In this document: positions 1-6,829 of the stretch, piece after piece
How the letters are laid out: the number at the start of each line of letters is the position of its first letter
Numbering within the stretch: the first letter of the stretch is position 1
Source: 40CM-2-70-7 sp035279865
GTDB lineage: Bacteria; Gemmatimonadota; Gemmatimonadetes; Gemmatimonadales; GWC2-71-9
Length of the DNA: 7,584 bases
Reading direction: 5' to 3'
Assembly (NCBI GenBank): GCA_035279865.1
Contig: DATEGY010000107.1
Location: 1-7,584 of the forward strand
Position numbers and translations under genes: made by a program
The notes under the pieces: model-generated
The model's input: only the letters and a program-made list of their open reading frames with translations
Databases searched by the model: none
What the model was told of the DNA's origin: nothing

Positions 1-501
1 CTCCCGGCGTACTTCATCTCCGACACCGTCCCGATGCTGAAGGACCCGGCATCGTGGCGCCTCTCCGTGGGCGGCATGGTCCGTACGCCCTTGAGCCTCA
101 CGCTGGACGACCTCAAGCGCATGCCCAGCGTGACGTACACCATCAAGCACCATTGCGTGGAGGGGTGGACCGCGATCGCAACCTGGACGGGCGTCCCGGT
201 ATCCGCGATCGCGCAGCAGAGCGGCATGACCCCCGCGGCGCGCTACATCAACTTTCAGTCGTTCGACGCCGGGTATTCGAACGGGTGGGATCTCGCGAGC
301 GCGATGCACCCGCAGACCATCCTGGCGTACGCCATGAACGACCGGTTACTCGGACCGGATCATGGAGCGCCCCTCCGACTGTACTCGCCCACCAAACTGG
401 GATACAAGATGACGAAATATCTCACCGCCATGAACTTCACGGCTGACAGGCCGGGCGGGTACTGGGAGGACCAGGGATATCCCTGGTTCGGCGGGATATA
501 G
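1..501 (+). CDS. Molybdopterin-dependent oxidoreductase, sulfite oxidase/YedY (MsrP)-like, 3' part
   Basis: The reading frame is open from base 1, so the gene starts upstream of the window; 166 C-terminal residues are seen. Position 34 has an ATG, but the residues before it (PAYFISDTVP) read as family sequence, so it is not the start. The domain is the Moco-binding fold of the sulfite oxidase family. The motif HHCVEGW contains the Cys (codon 154-156) expected to bind molybdenum through sulfur. It is followed by a WTGVPVSAI segment, a DHGAPLRL segment and a GYKMTKYL segment, all typical of the fold, and the protein ends with GGYWEDQGYPWFGGI, the usual tail. Enzymes of this family oxidise or reduce sulfur or other oxo compounds, often in the periplasm; the substrate cannot be told from this fragment, and no signal peptide is visible because the N-terminus is missing. 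The gene converges on the kinase gene. Confidence 0.9.
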   Translation, partial: LPAYFISDTVPMLKDPASWRLSVGGMVRTPLSLTLDDLKRMPSVTYTIKHHCVEGWTAIATWTGVPVSAIAQQSGMTPAARYINFQSFDAGYSNGWDLASAMHPQTILAYAMNDRLLGPDHGAPLRLYSPTKLGYKMTKYLTAMNFTADRPGGYWEDQGYPWFGGI

Positions 502-516
502 ACGGGGACAAGCAAG

Positions 517-617
517 ACTAGACGCGTAGACGCACAGACGTAACCAGTAAGAGGGGACAGGTTCGAATCTCCTGTTCCCTCTCGTCTGTCGACCATCTGC
601 GCGTCTGTGCGTCTAGT
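517..617. repeat. Nested inverted repeat between convergent genes (palindromic element or bidirectional terminator-like)
   Basis: An inner hairpin pairs 550-561 with 571-582 (12 bp, 11 Watson-Crick plus one G-T) around a 9-base loop that contains TTCGAA. It is flanked by an outer perfect 14-bp inverted repeat, 527-540 (TAGACGCACAGACG) with 602-615. The segment 534-540 can instead pair with 583-589 (CGTCTGT), giving an alternative fold closer to the inner stem. The outer arms are made of roughly 8-base degenerate units (TAGACGCG, TAGACGCA, CAGACG) on the left and their complements on the right. The element fills almost the whole gap between two convergent stop codons (501 and 629). No T-run follows the hairpin on either strand, so it is not a classical intrinsic terminator. 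A dispersed intergenic repeat family is the likeliest identity, but copy number cannot be judged from one window. Confidence 0.75.
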
Positions 618-628
618 TGTTGCAAGTC

Positions 629-2677
629 CTAGCCTATCAGATCCAAAGCGTCGTACATGTCCGAGGCGGACTGATACCGCTCCTCCGGCTTCCTGCCCAT
701 CGCCTTGAGAATCACCGCCGCCAGTGTTTCCGGTACCTCCGCATTGAGCGTCCTCGGATCCGGCGCCTCCTCTTCGATGTGCTTCGCAATCAGCGCCCAG
801 GGCGTATCCGCCTCGAAGGGCACGCGGCCAGAGACGCACTCGAAGAGCACGACGCCCGCGGAGTAGAGATCGCTGCGCGGATCCAGATCGAGCCCCTGCA
901 GCTGCTCCGGAGACATGTAGTCGGGTGTGCCGATGGACATCCCCGCCTCGGTCAGTCCCTTGCCCTTCGGCGGATTCGCGAGACGGGCGATGCCGAAGTC
1001 CATCACCTTCAGAAATCCGCTGGGCTCCACCACCATATTCTGCGGCTTGATATCCCGGTGGATCACCCCCTGCTCGTGCGCCACTTCCAGGGCGCGGCAG
1101 AGCTGTTTGCCGATGGTCAGGGTCACCGGAATGGGCAGACGCCCACGCCCTTCGATCAGGGACTTGAGGGACTTCCCCTCCACGAACTCCATGGTGAGGT
1201 AGTAGGTCCCGTTCACCTCACCCAGATCGTACGTCCGCACGACGTTCCGGTGGGCGATCTTCCGCGCGAGGCGGATCTCCTGCTTGAAGCGGTCGAGGGC
1301 GACCGTGTCGGTGGACATCGCTTCGGTCCGGAGCGTCTTGATGGCCACCGGCTCCTGCAGCTCCCGGTCGAACGCGCGATAGACGACGCCCATTCCCCCC
1401 ATCCCCAGCACTTCTTTCACTTCGTACCGGCCCGCAAAAAGTGTCCCCGGAGAGAGCATGGTGCCGGAGCTCGCCGCCGCCGCGGCACGGACCGCGGTCG
1501 GCACCGCCGAAATCGGCTGGGTTGCAGCCGCACCGGAGGTCGACATCATGTACTCCACCAGGTCGCTCTTTTCCTTCAGATCCTCCACCAGACCCTTGAA
1601 GTCCTGGGACAGCATGCCGATTTCGTCGCTCGATGAGACGGCGACGTCCACGGAGTAGTCCCCGTCGCGCACCTTTCGGGTGGCCTCCGCCAGCCGCCGC
1701 ACCGGTCCGGCGATCTTCGACGCGCCGATCCACGCCACGAGCAAGGCCAGCAGAAACCCGACACCGAACGCGTAGTACAGTGCACGCTGGAGCGTGCGGA
1801 AGGTCGCCATCTCCTGATCGCGGGACCGGAGCGCGACGTAGCCGCCGAGCCGGGCACCGCCGGCGGACAGGATCCGCTCTTCCAGGCCGATGTAGTGGCT
1901 CCCGGACATTTCGGCCGCCATCTCCATGCCGGTGGTGTCGGCCGAGGTGTCCCTGCCGATGTTCGCCGCCAGCGCCTGGAGGATCTCGCTGGTGGGCACG
2001 GTCGCGCCGACCGGAAACGGCCGGTCCAGCGTGTCCAGGGAGAAAAAGACCAGGTCGGTCTGCGTCGCCTCCTTGATGGTCCGGGCGAGCGCGTCGTCGA
2101 AGGGATACGCCACCACCAGCACACCCAGCGGCGCACTCTTGGAGGCGGCGCGGAGCGGGATGGCGACGGCGTAATACAGCGAATGGGTCTGCAGGTCCCC
2201 GAACGCGCCCTCGGTCGGATCGCCCGACAGGGCGTTGGCGAACAGGGCGCTGCCGGAATAGTCGATGTTCGCTTCGTCGGGCTTGTCGGTACGGGCAATG
2301 AGAATCCCGTCGGCGTTGGTCACCATCGCCCAGGCGGCCCCGGCCAGCAGGCGGATCTCGTCCGCCTGATCCCGCGCGTCTTCGCGCTTTTGACTTTGCA
2401 ACAGGCGGGTGCGGTACTGGGGGACGCTGGCGGCGGCCCGGGCCGCCGCGGTCATGGCCTGCGTGCGCGCCTCGAGCTGCGCATCCACCGCCCGATGCGT
2501 GTTCACGAGCGCTTTCCGGATGGAGACGTCGGCGGCGCGGTTCGCCTGCCAGGACGTATAGACCAGCGTGGCGCCCAGCACCGCCACGATCAGAATCACC
2601 GAGGCGGCGAACACCTTCCAGGCCAGGCCGAAACGCGGGCCCCGCGGCCCCCGGTCAGTAGAGCTCGCGTCCCGCAT
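629..2677 (-). CDS. Transmembrane HAMP-linked serine/threonine protein kinase with periplasmic sensor
   Basis: A 682-residue receptor-like kinase. From the N-terminus it has TM helix 1 (about 20-40), a ~255-residue extracytoplasmic region resembling a CACHE-type sensor, TM helix 2 (about 299-322), a HAMP-like segment (about 323-377, ending in SSSDEIGMLSQDF and a helical stretch), an Ala/Ser/Thr-rich linker (378-417), and a Hanks-type kinase domain (418-680). Kinase landmarks are all present: glycine loop GMGGMG (425-430), VAIK Lys447, helix-C Glu467, HRDIKPQN with Asp542, DFG (560-562), GTPDYMSPEQ and DLYSAGVVLFE. It should therefore be catalytically active, phosphorylating cytoplasmic Ser/Thr targets in response to a periplasmic signal. 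The start is the ATG at 2677, 23 bp inside the end of the upstream cupredoxin gene, suggesting translational coupling. The frame is open to a GTG at 2731, but that would give a 77-bp overlap and no better ribosome site. Confidence 0.93.
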   Translation of the reverse strand: MRDASSTDRGPRGPRFGLAWKVFAASVILIVAVLGATLVYTSWQANRAADVSIRKALVNTHRAVDAQLEARTQAMTAAARAAASVPQYRTRLLQSQKREDARDQADEIRLLAGAAWAMVTNADGILIARTDKPDEANIDYSGSALFANALSGDPTEGAFGDLQTHSLYYAVAIPLRAASKSAPLGVLVVAYPFDDALARTIKEATQTDLVFFSLDTLDRPFPVGATVPTSEILQALAANIGRDTSADTTGMEMAAEMSGSHYIGLEERILSAGGARLGGYVALRSRDQEMATFRTLQRALYYAFGVGFLLALLVAWIGASKIAGPVRRLAEATRKVRDGDYSVDVAVSSSDEIGMLSQDFKGLVEDLKEKSDLVEYMMSTSGAAATQPISAVPTAVRAAAAASSGTMLSPGTLFAGRYEVKEVLGMGGMGVVYRAFDRELQEPVAIKTLRTEAMSTDTVALDRFKQEIRLARKIAHRNVVRTYDLGEVNGTYYLTMEFVEGKSLKSLIEGRGRLPIPVTLTIGKQLCRALEVAHEQGVIHRDIKPQNMVVEPSGFLKVMDFGIARLANPPKGKGLTEAGMSIGTPDYMSPEQLQGLDLDPRSDLYSAGVVLFECVSGRVPFEADTPWALIAKHIEEEAPDPRTLNAEVPETLAAVILKAMGRKPEERYQSASDMYDALDLIG

Positions 2678-3362
2678 TCGTCGGATAGGGTTTCCCGAAC
2701 TTGTTCTTGTGAGGTTGCGACTTGAAGCCACGCGCGTCGAGCTGGACCGGCTGCGCCAAGGTCAATCCGGCGGCCGGGACATCCACGTCCTGCACCACCT
2801 CCTGCGACACCCGCGGATGCCAGACGTGCAGGGTGTAGCGACCAGGGGGCACTCCGGGGATGGTGAAGGCTCCGTCCGCCCCGGCCTGGGTGAACCAGCG
2901 GCTCCCCATCACCTGCACGTATGCGACCATGCTGGCGTGGACATTACAGTAGATGTAGACCAGGCCCGGGTGGTCGAAGGTGTGACCCTTCGCCTCCCCC
3001 CGTCCGTACAGCCCGAGGTCGAATCCGTTGGACTCCGACGCCGAGAAGACGTTGTGGCTGAAGGGATCGGTGTTGGGGAACCGGACCGTCGCTCCAACGG
3101 GGACCACCAGGATGTCGGGGACGAACTGCTTGTCGGAAATGGTCACATCTACCGTCACCGCACGGCCGGCCGGGGCGGCCGTCGACCCGGTCAGATAGAT
3201 CACCGCATCCGCAATATCCGGGGACGGCTTGTTGCGCTTCTCGAGAATGGACACCGTTCCCGCCACGCGGACGGCCGGGACGGCCGCAGGGGAGACGGTT
3301 TGTGATCCAACCCCCGACACAGCCAATACCCCGATCACTGCGGTCAACCCCAAGTGCCGCAT
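2655..3362 (-). CDS. Periplasmic cupredoxin with C-terminal carboxypeptidase-regulatory-like domain
   Basis: A 235-residue exported copper protein. The start is the ATG at 3362: it is followed at once by a signal peptide (MRHLGLTAVIGVLAVSGVGS, cleavage near residue 20) and preceded by AAAGG about 10 bases upstream. A GTG at 3401 would add 13 residues ahead of the signal peptide and is disfavoured. The plastocyanin-like domain holds FPNTDPFSHNV (His103) and YCNVHASM (Cys139, His142, Met145), the complete His-Cys-His-Met type-1 copper set with amicyanin-like C-x2-H-x2-M spacing. After it, residues about 157-209 (GADGAFTIPGVPPGRYTLHVWHP) read as a CnaB/carboxypeptidase-regulatory-like beta-sandwich, and a short basic tail ends the protein. 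Relatives of this two-domain type are often labelled 'methylamine utilization protein', a name not supported by anything here. Likely role: periplasmic electron carrier or copper-dependent sensor partner. It is the first gene of a unit with the kinase. Confidence 0.9.
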   Translation of the reverse strand: MRHLGLTAVIGVLAVSGVGSQTVSPAAVPAVRVAGTVSILEKRNKPSPDIADAVIYLTGSTAAPAGRAVTVDVTISDKQFVPDILVVPVGATVRFPNTDPFSHNVFSASESNGFDLGLYGRGEAKGHTFDHPGLVYIYCNVHASMVAYVQVMGSRWFTQAGADGAFTIPGVPPGRYTLHVWHPRVSQEVVQDVDVPAAGLTLAQPVQLDARGFKSQPHKNKFGKPYPTNAGRELY

Positions 3363-3440
3363 CAGCGTACAACCTTTCGAATATTGCGCCGGTAGCCGCA
3401 CAGCTTACTCTAGAGACGCCGAAACCGCCAGGAGACATAC
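3363..3440. promoter_or_regulatory. Divergent intergenic control region, cupredoxin-kinase unit versus barrel protein
   Basis: These 78 bp separate two divergent start codons, so both promoters should lie here or nearby. On the + strand TTGCGC (3384-3389) and TACTCT (3406-3411) are 16 bp apart, a weak sigma-70-like pair. On the - strand the AT-rich AATATT (3380-3385) is the only -10-like patch. CTCTAGAG (3408-3415) is a short perfect palindrome that could bind a protein. None of these is strong; the placement between divergent genes is the main argument. Confidence 0.35.
3430..3434 (+). promoter_or_regulatory. Ribosome binding site AGGAG deciding a GTG start
   Basis: AGGAG lies six bases before the GTG at 3441 and supports that codon as the start of the barrel protein. 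The GTG is followed directly by a good signal peptide. Confidence 0.7.
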
Positions 3441-4640
3441 GTGAAACGCATTCTCGCCGCGCTCGTGATACTCGGCTCTCCCTTCCCCGCCGCGGCCCAG
3501 CAGTCGCAGCCCGCGACGGCCCCGACGTCCACACCCCAGCGCACGGTGCAGCTCACCGGCATGGTACTCGTGAACGGGTTCTGGAACAGCTCGGCCGTCG
3601 CGAATGCGGACCTGCCTCTCGCGGCTGCCCCCGATTCCGTGGGAATCAAAGGTGGCGGCGCCAGCATCAGGCAGACGCGCATCGGGGTCCTCGTGAATGA
3701 TCCCGATGTGCTGGGCGGCACCTTCACCGGCGAGATCGACGCCGACTTCTACGGCGGACAGCAGCCGAGCGGAAGCGGGCGGACCTCGCCGCTCCTGCGG
3801 CTGCGGCGCGTGAACGGCACCCTCGACTGGAGCCACGTCCAGCTCATGGTGGGCCAGGAGAAACCGCTGGTGTCCCCTCGCAATCCGCGTTCACTCGCGG
3901 CCGTCGGGTTTCCCGAGTTCTCGTCGTCCGGCAATCTGTGGCTCTGGATCCCCCAGGTGCGGCTGACCGTGGAAACGGGGTACACGCTCCGCCTGGCGCT
4001 GCAGGCGGCCATCCTGGCCCCCACTGCCGGCACTCCTCAGCCCGCGTTCACGACGACACTCGATTCCGCCGAGCGGACCGGCCGGCCGTCGCTCGAAGGG
4101 CGCCTCCGGATCGGCTGGGGGTCCACCGACAACCCCAGCGAATTTGCCATCGGCGCGCACCAGGGGTGGCTGAAGAACCTGGACTCGCTGTCCGGCGATT
4201 CGATTCAGGTGTCCCAGGCGCTCACCGCCGACGCCCGCGTCGTGTTCGGGCCGTTCGAGCTCGTCGGCGAAGCCTTCACCGGAAAAGCCCTCGCGGGCCT
4301 CGGCGGGGGTGGAGTGGGACAGAATTTCGGGGTCGACGGCGCTGCGGTGCACACCAGCGGCGGATGGGGGCAATTCAACGCGCGCCCCGTGAAGGACTGG
4401 ATGTTCGGCGTCGGCTGCGGAATCGACGATCCCAAGGACGCGGACGTCTTTACGGCCGGGGATTCGACCTATCTGACGAAGGGCGGGCGACTCAGGAATC
4501 TCGCTTGCGAGGGGCACCTGCAATGGACTCCGCCGGGCCCCGTCGTGGTGGCATTCGAGTTCCGCCAGATCCGGACGACCTACCTCACCGGCGAGGAGCG
4601 GGTCAACCACCTGAATCTGGCGTTCGGGTACCGCTTCTAG
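3441..4640 (+). CDS. Outer-membrane beta-barrel (porin-like) protein
   Basis: A 399-residue protein read from a GTG start with AGGAG six bases upstream. The N-terminus is a signal peptide (MKRILAALVILGSPFPAAA, cleavage before QQ at residue 20), followed by a Gln/Pro/Thr-rich stretch. The rest is a string of alternating polar/hydrophobic segments separated by Gly/Asn/Asp-rich turns, and the last residues (LNLAFGYRF) form a closing strand with terminal Phe, the signal recognised by the Bam machinery. Length and style fit a DcaP-like or general porin of environmental diderms; the substrate is unknown. Two cysteines (326 and 356) could form a disulfide in a late hairpin, uncommon in porins. It is divergent from the cupredoxin-kinase pair, and its stop codon is only one base from the convergent stop of the AIF-like gene. 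It could alternatively be a non-channel barrel. Confidence 0.82.
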   Translation: MKRILAALVILGSPFPAAAQQSQPATAPTSTPQRTVQLTGMVLVNGFWNSSAVANADLPLAAAPDSVGIKGGGASIRQTRIGVLVNDPDVLGGTFTGEIDADFYGGQQPSGSGRTSPLLRLRRVNGTLDWSHVQLMVGQEKPLVSPRNPRSLAAVGFPEFSSSGNLWLWIPQVRLTVETGYTLRLALQAAILAPTAGTPQPAFTTTLDSAERTGRPSLEGRLRIGWGSTDNPSEFAIGAHQGWLKNLDSLSGDSIQVSQALTADARVVFGPFELVGEAFTGKALAGLGGGGVGQNFGVDGAAVHTSGGWGQFNARPVKDWMFGVGCGIDDPKDADVFTAGDSTYLTKGGRLRNLACEGHLQWTPPGPVVVAFEFRQIRTTYLTGEERVNHLNLAFGYRF

Positions 4641-4641
4641 C

Positions 4642-5823
4642 TCAGGCGACGGGAAGCCGTCCGGGCAGGTCGGCGGGGTTCACCGGAGCCCCCTCGGCGA
4701 TGAGCGCGCGCGCGTGGTCGACCTGGCCCCAGGTGTTCCACAGCAGCACGCCCCGGACCCTGCCTTCCCCCAGGTAGTAGACCACACCCTCGCGGAAGGG
4801 GGTCTTCCAGTCACTGACGGTCTCGAGCCTCGCGTCCAGGTCACCCACCGCTTCGTACCCTACGTCGAACAGGTCGCCGTAAAAGAACGGCAGATGGTCG
4901 TAGCGCTCATTCGCGCCCGCAAGGTTCTTCCCCGCCAGCCGACCGGCCGCGTTGGCGTTGTCCTCATGCTCCACCCGGGTGCGGTGACCCAGGGCCTTCG
5001 AGGGGAAATTCGCGACGTCGCCCGCGGCGTAGATCGACGGGTTGGACGTCCGCAGATATTCGTCCACCAGGATGCCGTTGTCGGTTTTCAAGCCCGCGGC
5101 CTGCGCGAGCTCGATGGCGGGGATGATCCCCAGACCCGCGACGACGCCGTCGGCGGGGAGCTCGAAGCCGGTGGTGGTCTTCACGAGAGCCTTGCCCGCG
5201 CTCTCGGATACCGTCGCGACGCCTTCCCCGGTACGGACGGTCACGCCCCTGGTCCGGTAATAGTCGACCAAGTTCTGCGACAGGGCGGCCGGAAACACCC
5301 GAGCGCCGACCCCCGCTTCAGGAATGACCATCGTGACCGCCGCTCCCTGCATCCTGAGGGCTGCCGCGACCTCGGAACCGATGAAGCCGCCGCCGAGGAC
5401 CACGAAATGTTTCCCCGGTGCCGCTGCGGCATGCAGGGTGCGATAGTCGTCGAGGGTCCGGAAGTAGATGACGGAGTCGGGAGCGCTGGCCAGCCGTCGC
5501 GGAGCGCCGCCGGTGGCGAGCAGCAGTGTGTCGTAGGCGTAGGTGTCGCCCCGATCGTCGGTGAGCGTCTTCCGGCCGTCATCGATCCCCGTCACCCGCC
5601 GAGATAGGATCACCTCCACACCCTGGACGTCGTCGGTCCGCCAGACGGTCGACTCGGCGTCGCCCTTCCACAGTGCCTTGGAGAGGGGCGGACGGTTGTA
5701 CGGCGGGTGAGGCTCGGCGCTGATCATGCCGATACTCGCGCCGGGCGCCTGCTCCCGGGCGCCCCGCGCCGCCGCCGCGGCGGTCATCCCGCCACCCACG
5801 ATCAGATGCTGGAAGCGTTTCAT
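4642..5823 (-). CDS. AIF-like FAD/NAD(P)H-dependent oxidoreductase
   Basis: A 393-residue flavoprotein of the pyridine-nucleotide disulfide oxidoreductase superfamily. It has an FAD Rossmann motif (IVGGGMTAA, residues 8-16), the YNRPPLSK segment (42-49), the ATGG turn (103-106), an NAD(P)H Rossmann motif (VVLGGGFIGSE, 141-151) and the second FAD motif IYAAGDV (264-270). It lacks a CxxxxC disulfide, so it is a reductase of the ferredoxin-reductase/monodehydroascorbate-reductase/AIF group. From memory, the segments TRVEHEDNANAAGRLAGKN and DVGYEAVGDL, and the C-terminal VVYYLGEGRVRGVLLWN, line up closely with human AIF, including the His after VE near the flavin, and identify an AIF-type C-terminal domain. 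No signal peptide is visible, so it is cytoplasmic. It is the last gene of the operon; its ATG shares ATGA with the folE stop, and GGGGAG lies just upstream. Its electron acceptor is unknown; quinones or a carrier are possible. Confidence 0.92.
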   Translation of the reverse strand: MKRFQHLIVGGGMTAAAAARGAREQAPGASIGMISAEPHPPYNRPPLSKALWKGDAESTVWRTDDVQGVEVILSRRVTGIDDGRKTLTDDRGDTYAYDTLLLATGGAPRRLASAPDSVIYFRTLDDYRTLHAAAAPGKHFVVLGGGFIGSEVAAALRMQGAAVTMVIPEAGVGARVFPAALSQNLVDYYRTRGVTVRTGEGVATVSESAGKALVKTTTGFELPADGVVAGLGIIPAIELAQAAGLKTDNGILVDEYLRTSNPSIYAAGDVANFPSKALGHRTRVEHEDNANAAGRLAGKNLAGANERYDHLPFFYGDLFDVGYEAVGDLDARLETVSDWKTPFREGVVYYLGEGRVRGVLLWNTWGQVDHARALIAEGAPVNPADLPGRLPVA

Positions 5824-6455
5824 GGCACTCCCCGTTGGCTCGCGCGCGTGAGCTGGGCTGACACCTGGCTCCGGAAAGATGCATCGACGCGGGGGCCGCG
5901 GGTCGCGGTGGTCACGGTCTGCGCCCCCGGCTTTGCTACGCCGCGCATCTCCATGCAGAGGTGCCGCGCCTCGATGGTCACGTATACGGCGCCGGGCCCC
6001 AGCTTCTCGTCCAGGTACTCCGCGATCTGGTCGGTCAGGCGCTCCTGAAGCTGCGGCCGGCGCGCGAAAAACTCCACCACGCGGGCGAGCTTGGAGAGTC
6101 CCACCACACGGGCTTCGGGCAGGTAGGCCACATGCGCGACCCCGAAGAACGGCAGCAGGTGATGCGCGCAGAGCGAGTGGAACGCGATCCCTGTGACCAG
6201 GACCGGTTCATTCCCCGATCCCTCATGGGGGAAGGTGGTGAGCTCCGGCGCATTGTCGTCCCGGAGACCCGACAGCAGCTCTTCGAACGAGCGGCTCATC
6301 CGCTCCGGCGTGCCGGCGAGGTTCGGATCCGACAAGTCCAGGTTGAGCGCCAGAAGGAGGTCCCGGACGCGGGCGGCCACCAGCGCGCGGCGATGGACCA
6401 GGGTCCGGACCGGCCGGCTGGAATGCCCTCCCAGGGGACTCAGCACGGCGCTCAC
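5820..6455 (-). CDS. folE: GTP cyclohydrolase I
   Basis: Converts GTP to 7,8-dihydroneopterin triphosphate plus formate, the first step towards folate and other pterins. The protein is 211 residues. The motif SLCAHHLLPFFG gives Cys96, His98 and His99, and ARHLCMEMRG gives Cys167. The 71-residue Cys-to-Cys spacing equals that of E. coli Cys110/Cys181, so the catalytic zinc site appears complete. GLSKLARVVEFFARRPQLQERLT, at about 119-141, is the characteristic nucleotide-binding stretch. This is the zinc-dependent type, not FolE2. The start is a GTG at 6455 within GTGA, overlapping the stop of the upstream cupredoxin gene; its stop overlaps the next start as ATGA. The N-terminal ~20 residues are not conserved in the family. 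Placement in a redox operon rather than with other folate genes is unusual. Confidence 0.95.
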   Translation of the reverse strand: MSAVLSPLGGHSSRPVRTLVHRRALVAARVRDLLLALNLDLSDPNLAGTPERMSRSFEELLSGLRDDNAPELTTFPHEGSGNEPVLVTGIAFHSLCAHHLLPFFGVAHVAYLPEARVVGLSKLARVVEFFARRPQLQERLTDQIAEYLDEKLGPGAVYVTIEARHLCMEMRGVAKPGAQTVTTATRGPRVDASFRSQVSAQLTRASQRGVP

Positions 6456-6829
6456 GACGATCTCCCGGAATCCGCCTGCACCAGGACGGTGCCGTGCATG
6501 TCGTGCGGGTGCAGTGAGCAGTCGTAGTGATGGAGTCCGGGCCGTGCGAACGTGAAGCGGACGCTGTCCCCGGGAGGCACCATCATCGAGCTCCCGCCGT
6601 CATCCGTGAGATGAATGGAATGCGTGAAGTGGTCGTGGTTGGTCCAGACCACTGTGGCTCCCGCCGGCACGACGATGTCCGCCGGATCGAACAGGTAGGA
6701 AGGCGGCAGATCGACGTGCGTGGTGGCGACGGGAGGCGGGGGTGGGGCCCGATGACAGGCCCCACCAACTCCGATCACGAGGAGCGCCACCGCGCCCGCC
6801 CGGACGCCCCGCCTTGCCGTGCGGCTCAC
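6452..6829 (-). CDS. Cupredoxin, probable lipoprotein
   Basis: A 125-residue exported copper protein. The start is the GTG at 6829, inside a GTGA overlap with the preceding gene; the frame is open upstream to 6988, but that would cover most of the neighbouring gene with Arg-rich, non-family sequence. After the start come basic residues, a hydrophobic core (AGAVALLVIGVGGA) and Cys25 with a Pro-rich spacer. This looks like a lipoprotein signal, although the lipobox VGGAC has Gly rather than Leu at -3, so plain signal-peptidase cleavage is possible. The cupredoxin domain contains VWTNHDHFTHSI (His70 as likely ligand) and HYDCSLHPHDM (Cys104, His107, Met111), a complete type-1 site with the Met one residue further than in amicyanin. 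The ligand loop is unusually His-rich. Likely an electron carrier anchored on the periplasmic side of a membrane. Confidence 0.85.
   Translation of the reverse strand: MSRTARRGVRAGAVALLVIGVGGACHRAPPPPPVATTHVDLPPSYLFDPADIVVPAGATVVWTNHDHFTHSIHLTDDGGSSMMVPPGDSVRFTFARPGLHHYDCSLHPHDMHGTVLVQADSGRSS

Noticed and set aside
555..582. GGTTCGAATCTCCTGTTCCCTCT looks like the T-arm and 3' end of a tRNA, hinting at a tRNA gene or an attachment site.
   Set aside because: The stem pairs as 12 bp around a 9-base loop rather than 5 bp around 7, and no anticodon arm, D-arm or acceptor stem can be found upstream.
617..1636. Long open frame on the + strand opposite the kinase.
   Set aside because: It lies antisense to an intact kinase domain; the protein is Arg/His/Gly-rich without recognisable motifs, as expected from a GC-rich shadow frame.
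2678..2731. Longer kinase start (GTG at 2731).
   Set aside because: It would overlap the cupredoxin gene by 77 bp without a ribosome site; the ATG at 2677 leaves a short overlap and a normal cytoplasmic tail before TM1.
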